Shown here: positions 9,192 through 16,703 of the stretch, piece after piece | How the letters are laid out: each line of letters starts with the position of its first letter | How positions within the stretch are numbered: position 1 is the stretch's first letter | DNA from: Treponema sp. | GTDB lineage: Bacteria > Spirochaetota > Spirochaetia > Treponematales > Treponemataceae | Reading direction: 5' to 3' | Length of the DNA stretch: 19,409 nucleotides | NCBI GenBank assembly: GCA_017963165.1 | Contig: JAGCTZ010000006.1 | Span: 1-19,409 of the forward strand | Position numbers and translations under genes: made by a program | The notes under the pieces: model-generated | Database searches by the model: none | What the model was told of the DNA's origin: nothing | What the model saw: only the letters and a program-made list of their open reading frames with translations

Positions 9192-10880
9192 ATGGAATAT
9201 TTATTAGGAATTGACTTAGGCACTACAAACTGTAGTGTTACTGCTATTGACGAAAACGGAAAGACTACTGTCATAAAAAACCGTGACGGAGAATATATAA
9301 CTCCTTCTGCAGTATATTTTGATGATAAGATTCCAAATAAGTTTACCATAGGCAAAAGAGCTAAAGAAAAAGCTTCTTGCGATGCAAAAAATCTTGTTAC
9401 TCTTGTAAAGCGCGAAATGGGAAAAAGCAAGGACGAAGTTCGTTTTAACAAAAGAAAAAGAGCTTATAATCCGTATAACTATTGGGGCAAGACATTTTCT
9501 CCAGAAGAAATCTCTTCAAAAATACTTGCCCAGCTTAAGAAGGATGCAGAAACAGCACTTGGTCAGGAATTAAAAAAAGTTGTAATTACCTGCCCTGGAT
9601 ATTTTGGACAGGACAAAAAAGAAGCAACGCGTCTTGCAGGAAAGCTTGCAGGACTTGATGTTATTGAAGTAATTACAGAGCCTGTAGCAGCCTCCCTTTC
9701 CTATGGAACAAAGTCCGATAAGAATAAGGAAAAAGTTTTTGTCTTTGACTTAGGAGGCGGAACTTTTGATGTTACCATAGTCAACATGGAATCTACTCCC
9801 AATGGAAAAAAGGCGGACATTGAATGTTTGGACGGAGATTCAATGCTAGGTGGTGCTGACTGGGATCAGTACTTGGTCAGCTATATGGTAGATGCTTTTA
9901 AGAAAAAATATTTTATTGACCTTTATACAGAAAAAGGTGAAGAAGTTGACAATGTACTTGGGAAGTTAAGGCTGGATGCAGAGTCGGCAAAAAAACTTCT
10001 TACTGATAATGATACTGCAGAAATCTCCATTACTTATGGAGGAAAAGAGTTTACAAAAACAATAACTCGTGCTGATTTTGTAAATATTACAAAACCTTTA
10101 ACAGATAAGTGCATGGACTACTGCAGCAGACTTTTGGCAAATAAGAATTTAACCTGGTCAGACATTGACACTATACTTGTTGTAGGAAGCATGAGTAACT
10201 GTTTTGCAGTTCAAAATGCATTGAAGGATTTAACAGACAAGGATATTGCATTTAGACTTGTAAACCCTAAAACATGTGTGTCAGAAGGTGCTGCAATAAA
10301 AGCTTTTTACAACATCTGTGAAAAGGAAGGCAAAAAAGCCGTTGTGCAGACTCTTGCAAAAAAGCCTGACTATGACAAAGTTGACGGCGATAAAAATAAA
10401 ATTTCAGAAATAGAAGAAATGGAAAAATCAGGAGAACGCGTTTCCACAATGATTGAATCTGCAAAGAGTGTTCTTCCTGCTTCTATAAGCCTTAAGGGAC
10501 ATAAAGGCGGAAAAGATTTTGCAAAAAAGTTTTTAAATAAAGATGAACAGTACCCTGCAGAAAGAACTATGGCTGTACCACTGGGCTTTGATGATAGAGC
10601 AGAAGTTTCCATTACCGTTCTTGAGGGAGAAAGTGAGAATCCTTCTGAATGTGATGAACTTGGAAATGCGGTGCTTCCTCTGGAAGGCAGTCATGTCAGT
10701 ACCGATAAAGTGCAGGTGACGTTTTCTATAGACATAAACGGCATCATTCAAGTTGCAGGAGTTGATTTAAAGACTGGCAAATCTGTAAAAGCAGAAATAA
10801 AGCGCAAGAATTCAATCTCAGAAGAAGAGCAGAAAGCGATTATAGAAAATGCTCTTAAAGAAGATGACTTTACTTTTTAG
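9192..10880 (+). CDS. Hsp70/DnaK-family ATPase with short lid and EDDFTF tail
   Basis: The protein has 562 residues against about 640 for DnaK. The ATPase domain is complete: phosphate loop GIDLGTTN at 6-13, K73 in VKREMG, FDLGGGTFDV at 185-194, EPVAASLSYG, and a divergent adenosine site (VVGSMSNC). The usual DVLLLDVTPL linker is absent and replaced by a charged stretch of about 45 residues. A beta-type substrate domain is recognisable (ADVxVLEGE-like block, then VTFSIDINGIIQVAGVD). The protein stops at the start of the lid and ends in KEDDFTF instead of EEVD. No DnaJ or GrpE gene is nearby, so this is a dedicated operon component and not the housekeeping DnaK. The ribosome binding site is weak (GGGAG at 9175-9179, inside the previous gene), which suggests translational coupling. 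Confidence 0.93.
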   Translation: MEYLLGIDLGTTNCSVTAIDENGKTTVIKNRDGEYITPSAVYFDDKIPNKFTIGKRAKEKASCDAKNLVTLVKREMGKSKDEVRFNKRKRAYNPYNYWGKTFSPEEISSKILAQLKKDAETALGQELKKVVITCPGYFGQDKKEATRLAGKLAGLDVIEVITEPVAASLSYGTKSDKNKEKVFVFDLGGGTFDVTIVNMESTPNGKKADIECLDGDSMLGGADWDQYLVSYMVDAFKKKYFIDLYTEKGEEVDNVLGKLRLDAESAKKLLTDNDTAEISITYGGKEFTKTITRADFVNITKPLTDKCMDYCSRLLANKNLTWSDIDTILVVGSMSNCFAVQNALKDLTDKDIAFRLVNPKTCVSEGAAIKAFYNICEKEGKKAVVQTLAKKPDYDKVDGDKNKISEIEEMEKSGERVSTMIESAKSVLPASISLKGHKGGKDFAKKFLNKDEQYPAERTMAVPLGFDDRAEVSITVLEGESENPSECDELGNAVLPLEGSHVSTDKVQVTFSIDINGIIQVAGVDLKTGKSVKAEIKRKNSISEEEQKAIIENALKEDDFTF

Positions 10881-10934
10881 GGAAATTTAAATTATGGACG
10901 AAGAATTTACGCTTGGACAAGAAGATGACTTTAC
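10858..10934 (+). repeat. 16-base direct repeat encoding the EDDFTF motif in two adjacent genes
   Basis: Bases 10858-10873 and 10919-10934 are identical and both are read in frame as the core of EDDFTF. The first copy is the C-terminus of the Hsp70, and the second is residues 10-15 of the next protein. A related DEEFTL stands at residues 2-7 of that protein. Confidence 0.85.
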
Positions 10935-13512
10935 ATTTGCGGATGGAAATGCCAATGTAAAGCCGGAACAGAAAAAAGCCTCTGGTCAGAGAAAGAAAAA
11001 GCAAAATGCAAAAGTTGAGCTTTCCGCAGCATGTTCAGTTGATGAATTTTACGAAATTTTTGTAAAACCATACGATTATCTAAATGATTCTGATAGAGAT
11101 AATTTTGATAGTATCGCTTATAAGTTTTTCTTTTCTGACGGTAAAATAAGTGCAGAAAAATTTTTTACTTCTTTTGGGCTTCCTCTTTTTGTTGAGCCGG
11201 ATGAAAGTGCCTGGTCCGATTTTCAAAAAAGCGTAGAAAATGTTTTTGATTTTTGGCAGAGTGAGAATGATAAAAAATACAATAGAAAAGATCCAGAAAA
11301 GAGCGACTCAATAACAAAAATCATACAAATTTTAAAACCGCTGGTATTAACATCGTCAGAGTTTAAAGAAATTTCTAAATTCATGGAAAACAGACTGTGG
11401 GAGAATATTTATTCCTTGATGAAAGAAAAATGTTCTGACGGCATTCTGGAACTTGAAGAAAAAGCTTCTATATATAATACGGCGGTGGAATCAGGACTTT
11501 CAAAAGTAAATAACTTTGAGAAAAAATTTGAAGAACGTCTTAACGAGACATATCGGGAAATTCGCAATAATAAATCTGGCCTTCCTGAAAATCTAACAAT
11601 CCTTGATGTTGAAAGTTCTGTAAAAAAATATATAGAAGACAAGAAGATTGAAGTTGGTACAGATAAAAACTGGAAAAAAGTATTAGAAAAATATAAGGAA
11701 TATACAAAGGTTGATAAAGGCGAATCTTTCTTTGCTGACTGGGATGAGGCAAAATGGAAGAGTGACTTTGATTCATTTTGCAAAGAAAAAAATATAACTC
11801 TGAAAGATGTAATTGAAAATTTCAGGGAGAAATATTTTAATGATTATAAAAATAATCATGATGTTTCAAATCTTTCAAGCAATGATTACACAGATTTAAG
11901 AGTGTCGGCTAACAAATATGAGATTTCAGATTCTCAATGGAAAGATTTTGAAAAACAGGAAAATATACAGAAATCAGAAAACAATATTATTTCTGTAAAC
12001 AGCAGTCTTTCTGTTCCTCAACCTGTAGCAAATAATGGCTCAAAAAAACTCTTTATTCCTATTGCAGCTGCTGTAGTTGCGATTGCGGTAATTGGATTTG
12101 CAGCTTTTAAGATTCTAACACCGTCTGCTGAAACAGAGTATGAAAAAGTAAGCGAAGAAGTTTATGTAGACAATGAGTCTGTTAAAAAGTCTATTTTTGA
12201 GGAATTTAACGGAAATGAACTTTTTGTTGGCAGTGAAGAAGGTCAATATACTACAATACAGGATGCCATTAATGCAGCCAGTGCTGGAGATGTCATTCTT
12301 GTAACTCCAGGTGTATATAAAGGTGCCTTAAATATCAGCAAAAAGATAATGATACGTGGTTTTGGTGAACCAATGAAGACGGATTATTTTACTAGTGAAA
12401 CTGTTGCAACAATTGTTTTAGGTGCTGAAGAATCTGTCGTAATGTCTGGCGGAGCCGTGATGGATAATGTTCTTGTAACTCAGGACAGCGGACTTGAATT
12501 CAATTCATATTCAGATTTTATTTCTGATGATGCACCTTTTGTAAATGCTGTATTGCCTTTACTGAATGATGATAATGCAGAAAGTTTTGACATAAACAGC
12601 TATATTCCAACAAATCCTTTGGCAGAAAACTATAGCTCTGCAATAAGAATTTCTGATATTGCGGGGCTTTCTAATGTTGCTGTTGTATCCAATCCTCTTG
12701 TCGGCATAACTGTAATTTCTGGAAATGCAGTACTTGAAAACTGTTCTGTTGTAAATTCAAAGATAGGTCTTTTTGCTTTTGACAGGTCGAATGTCCTGAT
12801 ATCCGGCTCAAAATTCTACGGAAATTCAACGTGTGCGGTTGTGTCAAACGGCAGTGCTCATGTTGACTGTTCTTCTGATATAATTACACACAATCTGTTT
12901 GGTATTGTTCTTCTAGACAACTCTGCATTCAGGCTTTCTTCATGTAAGCTTGATTCCTCTTTGTCAAAGGGATGTCTTGCAAAAGGCAGTTCTTCTCTTG
13001 AAATGATTGATTGCGAGATATCAAATTTTTATATGGCTGAAGAAGATTACTATTATACTCCGATTGGATGTCTGTGTTTGGAACAGTCTAAAACAAATAT
13101 AGAGAAATCTTATTTCCATGATCTTTTTACTGGAATTTTATCTGAAAGTTCTGCAAACATAAAAATAGATGATGTCAAGATGACTGATATGGAAACTGCA
13201 GGTATTACAGTAGGAAACGGTTCTGCTGAAATAAAGAACTGTGATCTGTCAATTTTGAGCAGTGGTGTTACAATAAGGGGAACTTGTTCTGCAACTTTGG
13301 ACTCTGTAAAAAGTCATCACAATAATGGAACAGGTTTTATATTTGCAGATTCATCACGCTGTGACCTCACACACTGTGAGGCATATAGCAACGGTAATGG
13401 TATTGCATATCTTGATGATTCTTCTGTATCTATGACTTCCTGTGACGTAAGGGATAATAAAGAACAGAACATTTTGGAAATAGCAAATAAAAAAATATCT
13501 GGGGTAGAATAA
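10894..13512 (+). CDS. Single-pass protein with cytoplasmic helical domain and outer right-handed beta-helix
   Basis: The protein has 872 residues. The N-terminus has the motifs DEEFTL (2-7) and EDDFTF (10-15), followed by a lysine-rich linker. Residues about 45-370 are helical and charged, with two DG-x-[IL] patterns (DGKISAEKF and DGILELEEK) reminiscent of TerB-like or EF-hand-like helices; this is a weak likeness. A transmembrane helix lies at 386-408 after two lysines. From about 443 a pectin-lyase-type right-handed beta-helix begins with the classic opening YTTIQDAINAASAGDVILV and continues as repeating NGSAxxxxC rungs to the end. The expected topology is inside-to-outside. Such beta-helices bind carbohydrates or proteins or act as rigid spacers; no catalytic residues are evident. 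AGGGA at 10879-10883 precedes the start, and the stop overlaps the next ATG by one base. Confidence 0.88.
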   Translation: MDEEFTLGQEDDFTFADGNANVKPEQKKASGQRKKKQNAKVELSAACSVDEFYEIFVKPYDYLNDSDRDNFDSIAYKFFFSDGKISAEKFFTSFGLPLFVEPDESAWSDFQKSVENVFDFWQSENDKKYNRKDPEKSDSITKIIQILKPLVLTSSEFKEISKFMENRLWENIYSLMKEKCSDGILELEEKASIYNTAVESGLSKVNNFEKKFEERLNETYREIRNNKSGLPENLTILDVESSVKKYIEDKKIEVGTDKNWKKVLEKYKEYTKVDKGESFFADWDEAKWKSDFDSFCKEKNITLKDVIENFREKYFNDYKNNHDVSNLSSNDYTDLRVSANKYEISDSQWKDFEKQENIQKSENNIISVNSSLSVPQPVANNGSKKLFIPIAAAVVAIAVIGFAAFKILTPSAETEYEKVSEEVYVDNESVKKSIFEEFNGNELFVGSEEGQYTTIQDAINAASAGDVILVTPGVYKGALNISKKIMIRGFGEPMKTDYFTSETVATIVLGAEESVVMSGGAVMDNVLVTQDSGLEFNSYSDFISDDAPFVNAVLPLLNDDNAESFDINSYIPTNPLAENYSSAIRISDIAGLSNVAVVSNPLVGITVISGNAVLENCSVVNSKIGLFAFDRSNVLISGSKFYGNSTCAVVSNGSAHVDCSSDIITHNLFGIVLLDNSAFRLSSCKLDSSLSKGCLAKGSSSLEMIDCEISNFYMAEEDYYYTPIGCLCLEQSKTNIEKSYFHDLFTGILSESSANIKIDDVKMTDMETAGITVGNGSAEIKNCDLSILSSGVTIRGTCSATLDSVKSHHNNGTGFIFADSSRCDLTHCEAYSNGNGIAYLDDSSVSMTSCDVRDNKEQNILEIANKKISGVE

Positions 13513-15068
13513 TGAAAATTCTTTATAAACTTCTGGCTGTAAACATTGTTTTTTTTGCACTTTTCTCATTACCTGCGGTCGCAGAGGAAACGGAGACTTC
13601 TTTATCTGGAGGTGAAAGAATTTATGTTGCAAATAAAGTATCAGGCTGGATAAAAGACAAGAAAGACAAAATTAGCGATAAAATTGACGAAAACCATGAG
13701 GAGCAGAAAAGAAAAAATGAAAACGATGGTTTCGGACCTGTTACAAATACAGAAAAATTGTCACAGCAGTCTAAAAATGGATTGAAAGGTTATGGAAATA
13801 TAACTGATTTTCAGGTAGAACAGCAACGAAAGGCAAATGCTGAAGCTGGTTTGGGTGAAATAACAGATAATGAATGTGATACACAGAGAAGAACGAACTC
13901 TGATAAAGGACTGGGAGCTTTTACTAATGCGGAACTTGAAAATCAGCGTAAGGCTAATGCGTTGGCAGGTTATGGTAGGGTAACTGATGCTGAAAGACCT
14001 GAGGTTGCTGAAAAACAGAAAGTTGAACGGGAAGAAAATGAAAAAAAAGGACTTGGCTACATTACAAATGCAGAATGTGAAAAACAGAGAAATGATAACG
14101 GAAATTCAGGTTATGGCAGAATTACAAACGCAGAACTGAAAGTTGAACAGGAAGAAAATGAAAAAAAAGGATTTGGAAACATTTCAAATGCAGAATGTGA
14201 AGCCCAAAGAAATAAAAACAGCGAAGCTGGTTTGGGAAGATTGACTGATAAAGAATTAAAAGACAAGGAATTAAAGTCTGCTGAAGAAGAGAGACAAAAA
14301 GCAGAAATTGAAAAGCATAAGGCAGAAGCTGAAAGACTAAGAGCAGAGGCTGAAAGTAAGCGTCTTGAAGCTGAAAGAAATGCTAATAGTGCTGCAGGAT
14401 TTGGAAACATTACAAATGAAGAACGTGAAGCCCAAAGAAATAAAAACAGCAAAGCTGGTTTGGGAAGATTGACTGATAAAGAATTAAAAGACAAGGAATT
14501 AAAGGCTGCTGAAGAAGAAAGACAAAAAGCAGAAATTGAAAAGCATAAGGCAGAAGCTGAAAGACTAAGAGCTGAGACAGAAAGGCAAAAGGCAGAGGCT
14601 GAAAGCAAACGTATTGAAGCTGAAAGACAACAGGCAGAGGCTGAAAAACTAAGAGCTGAGACTGAAAGACAAAAGGCAGAGGCTGAGCGTATTGAAGCTG
14701 AAAGGCAAAAGGCAGAAACAGAGCGTAAGCGTCTTGAAGCTGAAAAAAATAATGCAGCTAGTAAAAAGCTAGAAGAAGAAAGAAAAAAGCTGGAAGCTGA
14801 AAGACAACAGGCAGAGGCTGAAAAACTAAGAGCTGAGACTGAAAGACAAAAGCTTGAAGCTGAAAGGCAAAAGGCAGAGGCTGAAAGCAAGCGTCTTGAA
14901 GCTGAAAAACAAAAACTAGAGGCTGAACGTAAAAAAGAAACCTACCCTGAGGCTAAGAAGGTTGAACCTAAAAAAGAAGCGCCAAAGAAAGTTGAGCCAA
15001 AAAGTGAAGAGTCTAAGAATAAAGGCACAAGCAAAAAAGTTCGGCCTAGAACAAAATATGAGGATTAA
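13512..15068 (+). CDS. Secreted protein with 20-residue GxGxxT repeats and long charged helix
   Basis: The protein has 518 residues. A signal peptide ends at about A24 (AVA then EET). From residue 73 a unit of exactly 20 residues recurs, with consensus G-[FLY]-G-x-[IVL]-[ST]-[ND]-x-E-x(3)-QR-x-x-N-x-x-x. I count eleven starts, at 73, 93, 113, 133, 153, 180, 200, 220, 240, 296 and 316. Insertions follow units 5 and 9. From about 325 to 475 the chain is an Ala/Glu/Arg/Lys-rich helix of AERQKAE-type units, likely a coiled coil or single helix. The tail is Lys/Pro-rich. I know no family with this repeat. The protein probably spans distance in the periplasm or binds a polymer. Its start overlaps the previous stop by one base (TAATG), so the two are coupled. 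Confidence 0.82.
   Translation: MKILYKLLAVNIVFFALFSLPAVAEETETSLSGGERIYVANKVSGWIKDKKDKISDKIDENHEEQKRKNENDGFGPVTNTEKLSQQSKNGLKGYGNITDFQVEQQRKANAEAGLGEITDNECDTQRRTNSDKGLGAFTNAELENQRKANALAGYGRVTDAERPEVAEKQKVEREENEKKGLGYITNAECEKQRNDNGNSGYGRITNAELKVEQEENEKKGFGNISNAECEAQRNKNSEAGLGRLTDKELKDKELKSAEEERQKAEIEKHKAEAERLRAEAESKRLEAERNANSAAGFGNITNEEREAQRNKNSKAGLGRLTDKELKDKELKAAEEERQKAEIEKHKAEAERLRAETERQKAEAESKRIEAERQQAEAEKLRAETERQKAEAERIEAERQKAETERKRLEAEKNNAASKKLEEERKKLEAERQQAEAEKLRAETERQKLEAERQKAEAESKRLEAEKQKLEAERKKETYPEAKKVEPKKEAPKKVEPKSEESKNKGTSKKVRPRTKYED
13728..14486 (+). repeat. Array of 60-bp coding repeats (20-residue GxGxxT units)
   Basis: Repeat starts fall at 13728, 13788, 13848, 13908, 13968, 14049, 14109, 14169, 14229, 14397 and 14457. 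Most spacings are exactly 60 bases, the exceptions being an 81-base unit after 13968 and a 168-base unit after 14229. DNA identity between early units is low while the protein pattern is kept, so the early array is old and under selection. Confidence 0.8.
14169..14624 (+). repeat. Recent tandem duplication, 228-bp unit, inside the repeat gene
   Basis: The stretch from 14169 recurs from 14397, an offset of 228 bases or 76 codons. Over 14197-14356 against 14425-14584 I count about six differences in 160 bases. The end of the unit is less similar. The duplication keeps frame and copies two GxG units plus part of the charged helix, and accounts for residues 220-371. Confidence 0.85.
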
Positions 15069-15079
15069 GGGGGGCTTGT

Positions 15080-15970
15080 ATGGCTGATGAAGTCAAAAAT
15101 GGATTTGGATTTTTAGTAATTTGTATAGTTTGCATTTTTGGATTATCTAAGTGTTCTCATGCAAAAAAGGAAAAAAAACAGTTTACCTCACTTGTTTATG
15201 AAACAGAGGATACTTTTAAAAATAAAAATAATCAGTTTTTAGAGATTGAAGATGACAGTCGTAATATTGTATTTACAGATTCTTTCCTTGATACTGTTAG
15301 TGAATTAAAAACTTATCATGATGAGCATCACTTTAAGAAAGGAAAGAAGTTGAAAGGAAAATATTTTAACAAGATTTGTCCTTTCTGCATGGATGATACC
15401 GAATCAATCTTTAACACATATTTATACAGAGATATACTTGCATCTGTTTTATATGAGCAACTTGTTGAACTTACGCATGAAAACGATTTAAAGCAAATGA
15501 TAGACGTTGACTTAAAAGACCTTATAGATTCGGGTGCTATATTTTCTACAACGAAAGAAGATGAAAAATATGCTTTGGAATCATTTAGAGGTGTTTATAA
15601 ATCTTATTACTTAGTAAATACTACTGACTATGAAGATTTAATTGAAAAAATTTGGGAACATCATAAAAACTATCATTTAGGAATTGGATCTGATAATGAT
15701 TTTGACTTATGGAATAATGTATGGATGTGCAACAAGAAAGAGGATTCTGATTTTGAATCTTTAATGAAAGATGGTCTTATTACTGAATGTCCGTTCTGTA
15801 TAGCAAAGGCTGAAAATCTTGAAAATGCAGATTTTAGAGACACTTATCTGTACAAAAACTACATTCTTCATGCTTATAAGAAATTTATAGAGGAAAATGA
15901 ATTTGAATCTGCAATGAACTATATACGCCAGGAAATGGAGGATGTAGCAGCCAGTGCAATGAAACTATAA
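15080..15970 (+). CDS. Membrane-anchored protein with duplicated CPFC zinc-knuckle domain
   Basis: The protein has 296 residues. A hydrophobic segment at about 9-23 is followed by KCSHAKKEKK. It may be an anchor or a poor lipobox (LSKC), since lysine before the cysteine is unusual. The rest contains two copies of one domain. CPFC occurs at 100-103 and 237-240, each followed by a TYLY motif, then a helix with Y-x-x-h-[VI]-E and N-[DE]-[LF]. Four cysteines in two CPxC knuckles suggest a shared zinc site, or redox-active pairs if the domain lies outside. Sequence ahead of each knuckle also matches loosely (D-x-x-E-K/L with His-rich helices). The family is unknown to me. AAGGGGGG at 15067-15074 is an unusually strong ribosome binding site, five bases from the ATG. 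Confidence 0.82.
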   Translation: MADEVKNGFGFLVICIVCIFGLSKCSHAKKEKKQFTSLVYETEDTFKNKNNQFLEIEDDSRNIVFTDSFLDTVSELKTYHDEHHFKKGKKLKGKYFNKICPFCMDDTESIFNTYLYRDILASVLYEQLVELTHENDLKQMIDVDLKDLIDSGAIFSTTKEDEKYALESFRGVYKSYYLVNTTDYEDLIEKIWEHHKNYHLGIGSDNDFDLWNNVWMCNKKEDSDFESLMKDGLITECPFCIAKAENLENADFRDTYLYKNYILHAYKKFIEENEFESAMNYIRQEMEDVAASAMKL

Positions 15971-15989
15971 CAAAAATAGGAGCAAATTT

Positions 15990-16613
15990 ATGTCATATCA
16001 TAGAAGAAGATTACATAACTCAGATAAAACAAGTAGTAGCAGAACTCGCACTTCTGACAGGCATTCCTCCAGAAGAAGAGGATCTTTTTCTAGAATCAAT
16101 GGCATCTTTATTGCTATAGCAGTTCCTGTGATTTTGATGTTGTTTATAGTAATCGGAACTACTGCATACAAAGCAATTGCCATAAATCACTCTGGGATAT
16201 ATGCTTCAAATAAGTTGATCCGTTCAAAAGATTATGGTCTTTGTATGCTTATTACATATAAACCAGAATATCAGACTAATATAGCAAAAGGCTTTGTAAT
16301 AACAAATATTCCTAATAAAGAGTTCTTTAGCAAAAGACTAAGATCTAATTTTTCTTCTTATAGCATTGCGGATTCAGAAGATATGCTTAATGTTTACAAA
16401 GTGATGGCTTCTGTATCTGATAATAAAATTCTAGACTCTGTATTTGATATAATGTCTCTTGCCGTTGATTTTTACGGAAACAGATTTATAAACGGATTGT
16501 TTGATTATGTTTCTGATTCATACCAGTCTATAAAAAGTGTAGAATTAGGAAAATACGGTAAATATTTTGTAATTTCTTCTTCGGATATAGAAAAAGACAA
16601 GCCCTATTATTGA
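15990..16613 (+). CDS. Arg/Ser-rich single-pass membrane protein, last operon gene
   Basis: The protein has 207 residues. Residues 1-36 are strongly basic and serine-rich (YHRRRLHNSDKTSSSRTRTS, then SSRRRGS), followed by a transmembrane helix at about 38-58. About 150 residues follow outside the membrane, with no recognised motif. By the positive-inside rule the basic tail is cytoplasmic. It could bind an acidic partner such as the acidic motifs elsewhere in the operon, or nucleic acid or lipid, but this is inference. AGGAG at 15978-15982 sits seven bases before the ATG. The strong terminator at 16704-16744 follows, so this gene closes the operon. Confidence 0.78.
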   Translation: MSYHRRRLHNSDKTSSSRTRTSDRHSSRRRGSFSRINGIFIAIAVPVILMLFIVIGTTAYKAIAINHSGIYASNKLIRSKDYGLCMLITYKPEYQTNIAKGFVITNIPNKEFFSKRLRSNFSSYSIADSEDMLNVYKVMASVSDNKILDSVFDIMSLAVDFYGNRFINGLFDYVSDSYQSIKSVELGKYGKYFVISSSDIEKDKPYY

Positions 16614-16670
16614 AAACAAAGAAAAAGCACATACCGTTGAATGATTTACTTATAATCAGCAGATTGCATG

Positions 16671-16694
16671 GTGGCTGAGCGTAGTCGAAGCCAC
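16671..16694 (+). repeat. REP-like palindrome A with core TGAGCGTAGTCGAA
   Basis: GTGGCT (16671-16676) pairs with AGCCAC (16689-16694) around a 12-base centre. The core TGAGCGTAGTCGAA at 16676-16689 is of a type that I recall recurring as dispersed palindromes in several bacterial genomes. The same core occurs in the opposite orientation in the next hairpin. Confidence 0.65.
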
Positions 16695-16703
16695 AATAAA
16701 TGT

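Noticed and set aside
8858..9451. Minus-strand open frame of 197 codons across the junction of the second tubulin-like gene and the Hsp70 gene
   Set aside because: Both plus-strand genes are clearly coding here, including the Hsp70 phosphate loop. The antisense protein has no recognisable feature.
14111..14890. Long minus-strand open frame (259 codons) rich in Ser/Ala/Leu/Cys
   Set aside because: It is an antisense shadow of the repetitive AERQKAE-type coding sequence. The biased codons of the plus-strand gene suppress stops on the other strand.
13728..14960. Possible CRISPR or non-coding tandem array
   Set aside because: The repeats are in frame, contiguous and without unique spacers, and they encode a regular 20-residue protein repeat and a charged helix.
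15080..15160. Lipoprotein signal with cysteine after LSK
   Set aside because: Lysine directly before the cysteine is a poor lipobox. A simple membrane anchor is at least as likely, so lipoprotein is mentioned only as an alternative.
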